Of a DNA stretch of 40,830 nt, positions 16,132 through 23,293 are shown piece after piece. Position 1 is the first letter of the stretch. Each line of letters starts with the position of its first letter. This stretch comes from Clostridia bacterium (GTDB lineage: Bacteria > Bacillota > Clostridia > UBA1381): the NCBI GenBank assembly GCA_017404065.1, contig JAFRDB010000084.1, positions 1 to 40,830 on the forward strand, in the 5' to 3' direction. Both the position numbers and the translations under genes were made by a program. The notes beneath the pieces are model-generated. The model was not told the DNA's origin. It did not search any database and saw only the letters and a program-made list of their open reading frames with translations.

Positions 16132-17394
16132 TCATCTCTCCAGATCTGTTACTTCCGGCTCCGGTGTGATAGCACTACCGGTGAAGATCTGATCAAGGAT
16201 CGCACCGATAGTCACATTTGAGTCTGTAACAGTCTTAGGATTGATGGCGAAGTCGATATTGCCGCTGCCGCTGTAGTTGCCCTTGAGCGTAATTGACAAG
16301 GTTGCCGTGCCGGCATTGATGTTATTTGCGTAATCAAAGTCGAAGTCTACGCCTTCAACAAGAGTTGTTGAACCGAACTTAACTGTCGGCTGCGGAGTGA
16401 TCGCGCTGCCCGAATATGTCTGAGCTTCTATCGCTGCAACTCTGATCACACCATTTTCTGTATCCCCCGGCTGCGGATCGCCTATTTGGATATTGCCTGT
16501 GTCAATGGCTTTTGCCACGATATTAAATGTGGTATCCTTCGTTCCACTGTAGTTGTTCTTGAGTGTTATTGTTATAGTTGCAACACCCACCGCTACATTG
16601 TTTGCATAGCCAAGCTCATAATCTCTGTCCTTGATAAGTACAAGCGAGCCGTATCTTACTGACGGCTCCGGTGTGATCGGGCTGCCGGTGTAGATCTGGT
16701 CAGCAATAGCTGAAATGTTTACGCCGTCCATATCAAGCTGCTGTGAGCCTATAGTAAATGTCGTTTCAGCTTCTCCGGAATAGTTACCCTTAAATGTTAC
16801 TGTAATGGTGGCTGTGCCAACATCCGTATTATCGGTGTATGTGAGAGTATAGTCAACATTCTCGGTGAGCGTTGTCCCCTCAGTTGTGGATACCGTAGGC
16901 TTGGGCGTTACCGCGCTGCCTGTGTATGTATACGGATCAGATGATATATCCGATATTACAATATCATTCTGACCGAGCTCACGCGCAACAATGTTAAAGT
17001 GCAGCGTTCTTGTTCCAGTATAGTTGCCGATGAAGGTTACTGTAATAGTTGCCGTACCGACATTCACATTGTCCGCATAATCAAGAGTATAGTCTGTACC
17101 GAGCACGAGCCTTGTCCCATTCGAGTACAAAACCACATCCGGAGTTATTGCCCCGCCCGTAAACAGCGTAACAGTATCCGCCTTCTCGTTTAATGTTACC
17201 TCTGTATCGTTCACCACAGCGTCTATTACGGGCTGTTCCTCTTTGGGAAGCTCGGCTGCCGGCGTTTCTACTGATATTGTACTATCGGCGGGTATCACCG
17301 CCGTATCAAGCTCATCTGCCAATACAGAAATACTGAGTGCTGATATTGTCATCATTGCAGCCATCGCTGCGCTCATTATCTTTAAATTTTTCAT
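16132..17394 (-). CDS. Secreted protein of tandem Ig-like (MBG/YDG-type) repeats
   Basis: A 420-aa exported protein with a signal peptide (to about residue 26). It has four complete ~80-residue repeats of the pattern YTGSAITPxPxV...L..G.DY...Y.NN...GTATITVT..GNYSGT...F.I, then a C-terminal stub that stops after FTGSAITPEPEV. There is no anchor of its own. Such repeats form beta-sandwich stalks on clostridial surface proteins. AAAGGA precedes the start by 12 nt; 24 nt separate it from the upstream gene. The truncated last repeat is discussed as a finding. Confidence 0.85.
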   Translation of the reverse strand: MKNLKIMSAAMAAMMTISALSISVLADELDTAVIPADSTISVETPAAELPKEEQPVIDAVVNDTEVTLNEKADTVTLFTGGAITPDVVLYSNGTRLVLGTDYTLDYADNVNVGTATITVTFIGNYTGTRTLHFNIVARELGQNDIVISDISSDPYTYTGSAVTPKPTVSTTEGTTLTENVDYTLTYTDNTDVGTATITVTFKGNYSGEAETTFTIGSQQLDMDGVNISAIADQIYTGSPITPEPSVRYGSLVLIKDRDYELGYANNVAVGVATITITLKNNYSGTKDTTFNIVAKAIDTGNIQIGDPQPGDTENGVIRVAAIEAQTYSGSAITPQPTVKFGSTTLVEGVDFDFDYANNINAGTATLSITLKGNYSGSGNIDFAINPKTVTDSNVTIGAILDQIFTGSAITPEPEVTDLER

Positions 17395-17418
17395 GGTTTT
17401 GATTTCCTTTCTTATAAA

Positions 17419-20100
17419 TTATCTGTTATTATCAATTACTTCGATCCCGGGTGTGTTGGCTATACCCGAAAAGATCACATCACCTATCGGTGATATACTT
17501 ACATCATCGCCTGACTTCGGGGTGATGTCAAAATGCGCTGTTGTTGTGCCGGAATATGAATTTATGCCGGTTACGGTTATTGTTGCGGTGCCTACATTAA
17601 GGTTATTTGTTATATTCAGCGTATAATCGGTATCCTTTCTCAGCACTGCACCGTTGTTTGTTACCCGTATCGTCGGGCGAATATAGCTGCCGGTATATGT
17701 ATAGCTTGCATCATAGCCGCTTATAACCATATCGCCAATATCTGTTGCCACGATATTAAACGGTATCTCTATAACACCGCCTATACTCTGATTATGATAA
17801 TTGAAGTCTATAACTACATATCCTGTTCCCGGTCGTATGTTATCCCGATAGGAATATGTGAAATCATATCCTGCACTAAGACCGTCCTCACCACACCACA
17901 GTATGCCGTCGAACGGAATTTCTATCTCCTGTCCTGTGCATTGCTTGTCCGGAAACTGCACCCAGTACGGAGCAGAAGTGTAATCAAGCGATTCGCCGTC
18001 ATATGTTTCTATCGACATATCAACAACATCATCCTGCGTGAATACAAGCTTTTCTACGGTCAGTGTTAAAATGATAGGTGCGCCGCCAATATATACACCG
18101 TGGTTTGCCAATTCAGGATTCCAATCCGAACACCATATCGATATGGTAGCACCCGCGCTATACGCTGCTCCTTCTTCTTCAAGGATACCTATACTACCAA
18201 TATCATAGCCTGTAAACTCAGTGTCGTCAGCACAATGCAGCGTTATCCCATTAAAATCCACAAACGGGACATTACCAAAGTTATACCTTACCGGAGTGCC
18301 GCTATAGGTTATGGTATACGCTGCTTCAGTAATGCGGAATAACTTGGTTATTGAGCCGTTATAGCCGCCTGTGAAGGTTATGATACACTTAGCATTATCT
18401 GATGCTACTGTGTTATTGAGATAAGCTACTGTATAGTCTCTGCCCTTTACAAGAACCTTTTCACCCAGCCTTACATACGGTTCCGGCTCGACTGCGCTGC
18501 CCGTGTATGGATATGCACCAAGATCTGCAACAGTGACCTCGCCTGATATATCACTGCGGGTTATATTAAACGCCGCGCTGTTATGTGTCCCTGTATAGAT
18601 TGAATAAGCGCCAAGGTATGTGACATTTACTGTCGCCTCCCCTGCGTTTACATTGTTGGAATATGCCGCCGTAAAATTTCTTCCCTGTGCAAGCGTTTCA
18701 TATACAGTGCCGTATGTCCCTGTAAGCGTAATGCTTACTGACGGTGTGATAGCATATCCTGTATATGGCTGTGCAGATATTTCAGCAAAACTGAAATCGC
18801 GCAGATATTCAACATTTGCAACACCCCATGATGTCCCAGAAACTGCTCCTGCGAAGTTGTCGATACTAAGCTTTGATACCGAAGATCCGCTAAAAGCACT
18901 ACTGCCTATTGATGTCACCGAATTTGCAATATCAACAGTGCTGTCAATGGTCGTGCAATTTTCAAAGCAGCCGTCAGCTATGGAGATTACTTCAACAACT
19001 GTCCCGTCTGATAAATCTCCTGTTTTCGGGATATTTGTCAGCTTGGCATAGGTCTTGTTTGTGCTTGTTGAAGTATATGTTCCGTTGCCGTTGTCATTCA
19101 GCAGAGTCCAGTCCTCGATCTTGCTCAACTCTCCGCTGCCGTTGATCTGCAAGTTATACTTTGCAAGCTCCGGCTCATTTTCATCCGGCTCCTCGGATAT
19201 ACTTCTCAGCCATATTACATTTCCACTCGGTAAGCCCCACGGCGCTCCGGTTATTGCATCCTTGTAATTGTCAATTATGATCGTTGCATTATTATGAGCA
19301 TTTTTAAAAGCATCTGTGCCGATTTCCGTTACGCTGTTCGGTATATTCCAGATATTCGGATTTTGTGCATATCTGAACGCATTGCTGCCTATGCTTGTTA
19401 CAGTATCCGGAATATTTAAGGTATACGGCCATGTTGGTTTTACAATATCATCCTCGGATGCCACAATGTTTGTCAGCGATCGTGCGCCGTAAAACGCGTA
19501 ATCACCAATGTGCGTGATATTGCCGTCGAACACAAGGTAGCTGACAGGTGTACCGGATGAAAGCCAAGACCGCCATGCCGGTGAGGAGCTGCTTGAGTAG
19601 TCATTCATAGCTCCATATCCCTCAAACAGCAGATACCTTGCAGCATTGGTATTATTCCAGATATAGTTGTTTGTTGTGCCAACCTCCCAATTCAAATGAT
19701 TGCCGCAGCTGCCGCTTCTTACTGCATTCAGATCAACATCTGCATCAATGCTTAACGGCTTCGATGTTACCTCCGGCTCTTTCGGAGGCTGTGTTTGCTC
19801 CGGAGCTTTTACTGCCCTACCTTTATTGTTTGATGTGGTAGGCAACTCGATATCTACCTCGGATGAAATGCCTATATCTATATCATCAAACATAGAGCTG
19901 CCCGCAAGCACTGCTGCAAAATCGGGTGCGTCGCGCTCATTGACGGTGGTATCGGCTGAAGCATCAGCCTCGCTCGTTACACTTTCAGGCTGTACCGGAT
20001 CCGCTTCGGAACTATCTTCTGCAAACGATGTTGAGCATGACATTAAAATAGCCATTGCCACCGCCATTGAGATTATTTTTCTCTTATTCTTAATGATCAT
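17419..20100 (-). CDS. Secreted BspA-type leucine-rich repeat and Ig-like repeat protein
   Basis: An 893-aa exported protein. Signal peptide MIIKNKRKIISMAVAMAILM; a BspA-like LRR_5 region with HIGDYAFYGARSL, VTSIGSNAFRYA, VTEIGTDAFKNA and VTSIGSSAFSGSS; then about five Ig-like repeats (PYTGSAVEPEP, TYTGSYIRPT and others), ending in a partial repeat (IFSGIANTPGIEV). BspA-type repeats commonly mediate adhesion. I use the ATG at 20100 because AAAGGAG lies 11 nt before it; a start seven codons upstream has no ribosome site. First gene of the surface operon. Confidence 0.85.
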   Translation of the reverse strand: MIIKNKRKIISMAVAMAILMSCSTSFAEDSSEADPVQPESVTSEADASADTTVNERDAPDFAAVLAGSSMFDDIDIGISSEVDIELPTTSNNKGRAVKAPEQTQPPKEPEVTSKPLSIDADVDLNAVRSGSCGNHLNWEVGTTNNYIWNNTNAARYLLFEGYGAMNDYSSSSSPAWRSWLSSGTPVSYLVFDGNITHIGDYAFYGARSLTNIVASEDDIVKPTWPYTLNIPDTVTSIGSNAFRYAQNPNIWNIPNSVTEIGTDAFKNAHNNATIIIDNYKDAITGAPWGLPSGNVIWLRSISEEPDENEPELAKYNLQINGSGELSKIEDWTLLNDNGNGTYTSTSTNKTYAKLTNIPKTGDLSDGTVVEVISIADGCFENCTTIDSTVDIANSVTSIGSSAFSGSSVSKLSIDNFAGAVSGTSWGVANVEYLRDFSFAEISAQPYTGYAITPSVSITLTGTYGTVYETLAQGRNFTAAYSNNVNAGEATVNVTYLGAYSIYTGTHNSAAFNITRSDISGEVTVADLGAYPYTGSAVEPEPYVRLGEKVLVKGRDYTVAYLNNTVASDNAKCIITFTGGYNGSITKLFRITEAAYTITYSGTPVRYNFGNVPFVDFNGITLHCADDTEFTGYDIGSIGILEEEGAAYSAGATISIWCSDWNPELANHGVYIGGAPIILTLTVEKLVFTQDDVVDMSIETYDGESLDYTSAPYWVQFPDKQCTGQEIEIPFDGILWCGEDGLSAGYDFTYSYRDNIRPGTGYVVIDFNYHNQSIGGVIEIPFNIVATDIGDMVISGYDASYTYTGSYIRPTIRVTNNGAVLRKDTDYTLNITNNLNVGTATITVTGINSYSGTTTAHFDITPKSGDDVSISPIGDVIFSGIANTPGIEVIDNNR

Positions 20101-20121
20101 TTTCTCAAAATCTCCTTTCAT

Positions 20122-20969
20122 GATATTTTCTTTGTTTAAAGCTTCTTAGCCCATGTTGACCACATCCTTTCAGTTGAATTTATGAATATAGTCCTGCCGA
20201 TGACTTTTATTGTCATTGGCACAGATAAGCCAATAATCTTTATTATCAGTTTATCTCTGCCATTGATGAAATTATCTACATAACGGACGGCGGAAAACCG
20301 CTCCATACGAATTAAAATAAATTATAGCTGTAGCGCACGATCACTCGTCAGACTTGAATGTCTGACGAGTTGCCTTTTGCACAACTGCAACTACAATATA
20401 CCGACCTCACGTTCCCGGCGCTGTCCGGGCTGCTATCATTGCGTGATCCCTGACACTGAAGGCTTTTCACCTTACAGGAGCTGTGCCTTAGCAGAAGTAT
20501 CATTGTCCCGATATGAAGTCGTCGCCGCCCCCCAAAGTCAGGTGCAGGGCTAAAGCATAGATGTCTATCGCTCGGCTGAGATAATGAAAACTGTTTCGGT
20601 AGAAGCATACATCACAGTGTCATGGCGCATCTGCTTTATGGCTCGTCCATACCGGAATGTGTCCGTATGTACTCTATATACTGTTCCGGCGTGTCTTCCG
20701 GACTTTCTTTGTATAACTCACTACCTGCTGTTTTATGAGCAGATATTGGTTGGCTTATAGCAAGAATTATCTTTACGCTAAAGCACTTTTGCGCCTCAGC
20801 CGACAGATAACCCGCATCGAGTGTGAAAACGGCAACACACTCATTGCGGTAACTATAATACTTAAAAGGAGAAAATTTTCACTGCCGTTTTCGATCCTTT
20901 GAAAAAATACCCCTCTATTTATATATAAAGTGAGTTTTTTGCGGTTTTGTCCGGGATTATTTTTGATTT
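20122..20969 (-). ncRNA. Long structured non-coding stretch, putative 5' leader of the surface operon
   Basis: About 850 bp without a credible gene between the sigma-like gene and the BspA-type gene. Minus-strand hairpins seen: 20195-20221 (TGCCAATGAC/GTCATCGGCA), 20220-20259 (CAGAGATAA/TTATCTGTG), 20290-20301 (GCGG/CCGC), 20343-20370 (11-bp perfect, ACTCGTCAGAC), 20414-20429 (CCCGG/CCGGG). Near the end, AAAGGATG precedes a two-codon ORF ATG-GGC-TAA (20146-20154). I could not match it to c-di-GMP, cobalamin or other riboswitches by eye. A promoter of its own was not found with confidence. Confidence 0.4.
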
Positions 20970-21374
20970 TTACAAAAATATTTTTAATTTTCTTAAAACT
21001 TTGTCCTTTTTTTCGCTTAAAACAGATTTGGAAATGCCCATTGCGGTTGCTGCTTCCCTGATCGTTTTCCTCTTTGAATAAAGCAGATCTATTAATTGCT
21101 TTTCGTCATCAGGTAAACGCTCTAATACTGTGTTCAGTTTTTTTATCATCAGCTTATCAATAATCTCATCTTCGATATTAACGGTAAGGTCTGCAAGAAA
21201 TACATCCTTCATGCTTCCTTGTTCCTCTATTGCATCAAGTGATAATACTGTCACATCTTTTTTTGCAGCAATCAACCGCTTATGCCGGTCATATTCCTTT
21301 TTAAACATCTGACTTTGTTTTTGGGATATTTCATAAAACCGTCCGTTTATCTTCCAATGATGTTTTATTGTCAC
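20970..21374 (-). CDS. Sigma-70-like regulator (region 4 helix-turn-helix)
   Basis: A 134-aa protein of the kind found in clostridial mobile elements. The C-terminal half matches sigma region 4: LNTVLERLPDDEKQLIDLLYSKRKTIREAATAMGISKSVLSEKKDKVLRKLK. There is no clear region 2, so it may act as a region-4-only transcription regulator. The start is GTG at 21374 after AAAGGGGG. It lies between the invertible promoter and the surface operon, reading toward the operon. What it controls is inferred from position. Confidence 0.7.
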   Translation of the reverse strand: MTIKHHWKINGRFYEISQKQSQMFKKEYDRHKRLIAAKKDVTVLSLDAIEEQGSMKDVFLADLTVNIEDEIIDKLMIKKLNTVLERLPDDEKQLIDLLYSKRKTIREAATAMGISKSVLSEKKDKVLRKLKIFL

Positions 21375-21426
21375 CTGCTCGCCCCCTTTGGCTTAAGCTT
21401 TTATCAGCCGACTATATATTATTATT

Positions 21427-21470
21427 TTCGATAATTTTCGCATCAGAATTCGATAATTTTCGCATCAGAA
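21427..21470. repeat. 22-bp perfect tandem duplication
   Basis: Two identical 22-bp copies (21427-21448, 21449-21470), each containing TCGATAATTTTCGCATCAGA. They sit in the leader of the sigma-like gene, between its ribosome site and the terminator-like hairpin. Confidence 0.9.
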
Positions 21471-21474
21471 AATG

Positions 21475-21525
21475 TTAAAAGCCTGACCCGGCAGCTTGCG
21501 CTGTCGAATCAGGCTTTCCTGTTTT
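21475..21525. terminator. Terminator-like hairpin between the switch and the sigma-like gene
   Basis: Outer stem AAAGCCTGA/TCAGGCTTT and inner stem CGGCAG/CTGTCG (one G-U), 6-nt loop. On minus it is followed by TTTTAACATTTT; on plus by CCTGTTTTT. Either direction could terminate. On minus it overlaps the end of the 41-codon ORF, an arrangement that suits attenuation. Confidence 0.6.
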
Positions 21526-21600
21526 TAACTTTTTATTTTTTTGTATAATAACTTGACGGTACAGATCCCAGCTCTGCCGTCTATTCGGTTTTCCGATCAT
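21475..21600 (-). CDS. 41-aa basic peptide in the switch leader
   Basis: ATG at 21600 is preceded by AAAAGGAG with a 9-nt gap, an excellent ribosome site. The peptide starts MIGKPNRRQSWDLYRQVIIQ, continues with a lysine-rich segment and ends AAGSGF. Its last codons and stop fall inside the terminator-like hairpin, so ribosome position could affect folding. It would be transcribed only by leftward reading from the switch. No family recognised; it could be a leader peptide or a small regulator. Confidence 0.45.
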   Translation of the reverse strand: MIGKPNRRQSWDLYRQVIIQKNKKLKTGKPDSTAQAAGSGF

Positions 21601-21660
21601 TCGAGTGTACTCCTTTTGCTGTTTCGATGCGAAAACTGTGACTGTTGATCCGCATCTACA

Positions 21661-21678
21661 ACATAATTTCGATTATGT
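21661..21678 (+). repeat. Left inverted repeat of the invertible promoter
   Basis: ACATAATTTCGATTATGT: two 7-bp arms around an asymmetric TTCG centre. Here the arms extend to 10 bp (21658-21681). The same 18 bases occur in opposite orientation at 21810-21827. Confidence 0.8.
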
Positions 21679-21809
21679 TGTACGATTAAGGCAAAAGTCG
21701 GTATTCTTTTGTCGGAAATTCATATTTAATTGGTTTTTTGGTCGGACGATTGTTAGCAAAAATGCTTGGAAGATTATTGACAAACATCCATATGTGTATT
21801 ATAATGGCC
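21679..21809. other. Predicted invertible promoter segment (inverton)
   Basis: 131 bp between inverted 18-bp sites, next to a complete tyrosine recombinase gene, containing a perfect consensus promoter that reads right as drawn. Recombination between the sites would turn the promoter toward the 41-aa ORF, the sigma-like gene and the surface operon. After inversion the -10 box would fall at about 21683-21688. This architecture is that of known phase-variable invertible promoters; activity here is inferred. Confidence 0.75.
21777..21805 (+). promoter_or_regulatory. Perfect consensus promoter inside the invertible segment
   Basis: TTGACA (21777-21782), 17-bp spacer, TATAAT (21800-21805). Transcription would begin inside the right repeat and run antisense through the tyrosine recombinase gene. 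Confidence 0.85.
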
Positions 21810-21827
21810 ACATAATCGAAATTATGT
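21810..21827 (-). repeat. Right inverted repeat of the invertible promoter
   Basis: ACATAATCGAAATTATGT, the exact reverse complement of the left site. It overlaps the last codon and the TAA stop of the tyrosine recombinase; because the site is regenerated on recombination, the coding end would stay unchanged. Confidence 0.8.
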
Positions 21828-22664
21828 CGTATTTTGACATCTCAGGTCTATCACAAGACCGAGTATTTTTATTCGCTTATAATGTATCTCGCCGCTCTCT
21901 GCAGTGTAAATGCGTGTTGTGTTCACGCTTGAATGACCGAGAATATCCGCAAGCCGAACTACATCCTGATGCATCTTGTAATATGTACGAGCGAAAAGGT
22001 GTCTCAGATTGTGCGGAAACACCTTTGACGAATGCACACCTGCATTTTTGCATAAACTTTTCATTTCAGCCCAGATATTTGACCTATCTACAGGCTTGCC
22101 TGTTCGTGTTACAAAGATCGCTCCGCTCTTTATCTTTTTCAGCAATATATATGGCTGCAACAGCTTAGACAGTATATCAGGTATATATACCCTACGGTTC
22201 TTTCCCTTATTCGATATATATACTACACCTTTGTTCAAAGCTTCAACAGTGATAAAGCGCAATTCTGATACTCTGATTCCGCATGCGCAGATCGTTTGCA
22301 TGATATAATATATGCGGTGCTTCCCCATATCATAGGCTGTTTTCAGCAGCCTTTCATACTCCGATTTCGTAAGCTCCCGGTTAGGTTCAATGTATGTAGT
22401 TTTCTGTAGTTTCAGATTCCGCACCTTATATTCAGAATGACCTATATAGTCAAAGTATGCATTCAACGATGCCAGCATCGTGTTAACGCTTGCAGGTTCA
22501 TACTTATCAACAAGTTCCGCCTTATACTGTATCATCAGTTCCTTACTCATCTCGCGACCGTCAAGCCATGTAATGTACGCCGTCACATCACGCACATACC
22601 TTGAAACGGTCGATTCCGACTTTTCATTGGAAATGAGATGGTTTTTAAATTTTTCAATGTTCAT
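21822..22664 (-). CDS. Tyrosine recombinase (probable switch invertase)
   Basis: A 280-aa XerC/XerD-size site-specific recombinase. The N-terminal SAM-like core-binding domain covers about residues 1-80. The catalytic set is complete: Arg131 (CGIRVSEL), Lys153 (SNKGKNR), His218 and Arg221 (HNLRH), His244 (LGHSS), nucleophile Tyr253 (TRIYT). The start at 22664 is set by GGAGG; the longer frame begins at the expected transcription start. Its stop lies inside one inverted site, so it is the natural candidate for inverting the adjacent promoter segment. Short single-domain size fits invertases as well as integrases. Confidence 0.85.
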   Translation of the reverse strand: MNIEKFKNHLISNEKSESTVSRYVRDVTAYITWLDGREMSKELMIQYKAELVDKYEPASVNTMLASLNAYFDYIGHSEYKVRNLKLQKTTYIEPNRELTKSEYERLLKTAYDMGKHRIYYIMQTICACGIRVSELRFITVEALNKGVVYISNKGKNRRVYIPDILSKLLQPYILLKKIKSGAIFVTRTGKPVDRSNIWAEMKSLCKNAGVHSSKVFPHNLRHLFARTYYKMHQDVVRLADILGHSSVNTTRIYTAESGEIHYKRIKILGLVIDLRCQNTT

Positions 22665-22684
22665 CAATAATTCCTCCATGGGGT

Positions 22685-22713
22685 ATTATATATTATAATT
22701 ATTATTAAATCAA
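22685..22713 (-). promoter_or_regulatory. Promoter of the tyrosine recombinase
   Basis: TTGATT (22708-22713), 17-bp spacer, TATAAT (22685-22690). It gives a very short leader that includes the GGAGG site. Confidence 0.75.
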
Positions 22714-22716
22714 TGG

Positions 22717-22761
22717 TAAAAAGAGCCACTCGTGTCAATGATTATGACACTTGCGGCTCTT
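22717..22761 (-). terminator. Terminator upstream of the tyrosine recombinase
   Basis: Minus-strand stem AAGAGCC...GGCTCTT with inner TGTCA/TGACA, followed by five T. It insulates the recombinase from transcription coming from the right. Confidence 0.7.
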
Positions 22762-22805
22762 ATATAGAGGTATGTAATGCTGTGAGCTGTTGATTTACCC
22801 GAGCT

Positions 22806-22826
22806 GGGTCCGCTTATCGCGGACCC
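22806..22826. repeat. Perfect 8-bp GC hairpin
   Basis: GGGTCCGC-TTATC-GCGGACCC with no T-run. It lies in the 22680-23293 gene-poor stretch, function unknown. Confidence 0.6.
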
Positions 22827-22966
22827 ACGCATCGGAAAGAGAAGAGAGAATATATGTAGTATTCATTACAAATCATATGTACTTTATTATGGCTTCATAA
22901 TATTCTATATCAGAAACTGATTTTCCAAAAAGAGAGTTGTAGTTCAAATAGGGGCTTGAATATTGT

Positions 22967-23165
22967 ACATATGCCCTGTAATCAATATTGGTGCATATGG
23001 TCAGAACTCACATATGCACCGATATCAAAAAGGAGGAGTTTATGAAAACTCTTCGAAGCTCTGCTTCTTACTTTTCCACCGCTCATTGCAAGACATATGC
23101 GCACTTAGGGAGATGTTTAATAATTATTATCTATATCATTAAACAGCACATATGCCCTGTAATCA
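22967..23165. repeat. 18-bp direct repeats bracketing a hairpin and a small ORF
   Basis: ACATATGCCCTGTAATCA occurs perfectly at 22967-22984 and 23148-23165 (181 bp apart). Directly after the first copy is a 15-bp stem (22985-22999 with 23011-23025; core GGTGCATATG/CATATGCACC). Each copy is followed by an AGGAGG-type ribosome site and an ATG. A looser match, CATAAGCCTTGTAATCA, occurs at 39883-39899. Confidence 0.7.
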
Positions 23166-23173
23166 GCACTTGA
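23042..23173 (+). CDS. Possible 43-aa peptide
   Basis: ATG at 23042 follows AAAAAGGAGGAGTTT, a very strong ribosome site. The peptide (MKTLRSSASYFSTAHCKTYA...) ends with a hydrophobic run (LIIIIYII) and HICPVIST; its 3' end is encoded by the second 18-bp repeat. No family recognised. It may be a decayed gene start. Confidence 0.35.
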   Translation: MKTLRSSASYFSTAHCKTYAHLGRCLIIIIYIIKQHICPVIST

Positions 23174-23293
23174 GAGGAGGCACGTATGCCAGTACAAACC
23201 AACATATAATCTTATTCATTTACTGCCACCAATGCGCTCATATCATAACTGCGGCTATTTTGTCTATTCCTATGTGCATTACTTTCTCGTACA

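Noticed and set aside
20348..20608. 86-codon open frame on minus in the structured leader
   Set aside because: No ribosome site, Ser/Cys/Arg-rich nonsense-like translation, and it spans strong hairpins.
20380..20620. c-di-GMP or cobalamin riboswitch in the long leader
   Set aside because: I looked for their conserved strings by eye and found only weak partial resemblance; not enough to call.
21605..22168. 187-codon open frame on plus overlapping the tyrosine recombinase
   Set aside because: No ribosome site at its GTG start, overlaps the opposite strand of a well-supported recombinase and runs through the switch repeats; composition not protein-like.
22700..23293. CRISPR-like array because of repeated CATATG and 18-bp repeats
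   Set aside because: Only two exact repeats, no regular spacers and no cas genes.
22980..23293. Second 69-codon plus frame overlapping the 3' end of manA
   Set aside because: No ribosome site for its start and it runs over the opposite strand of the isomerase gene.
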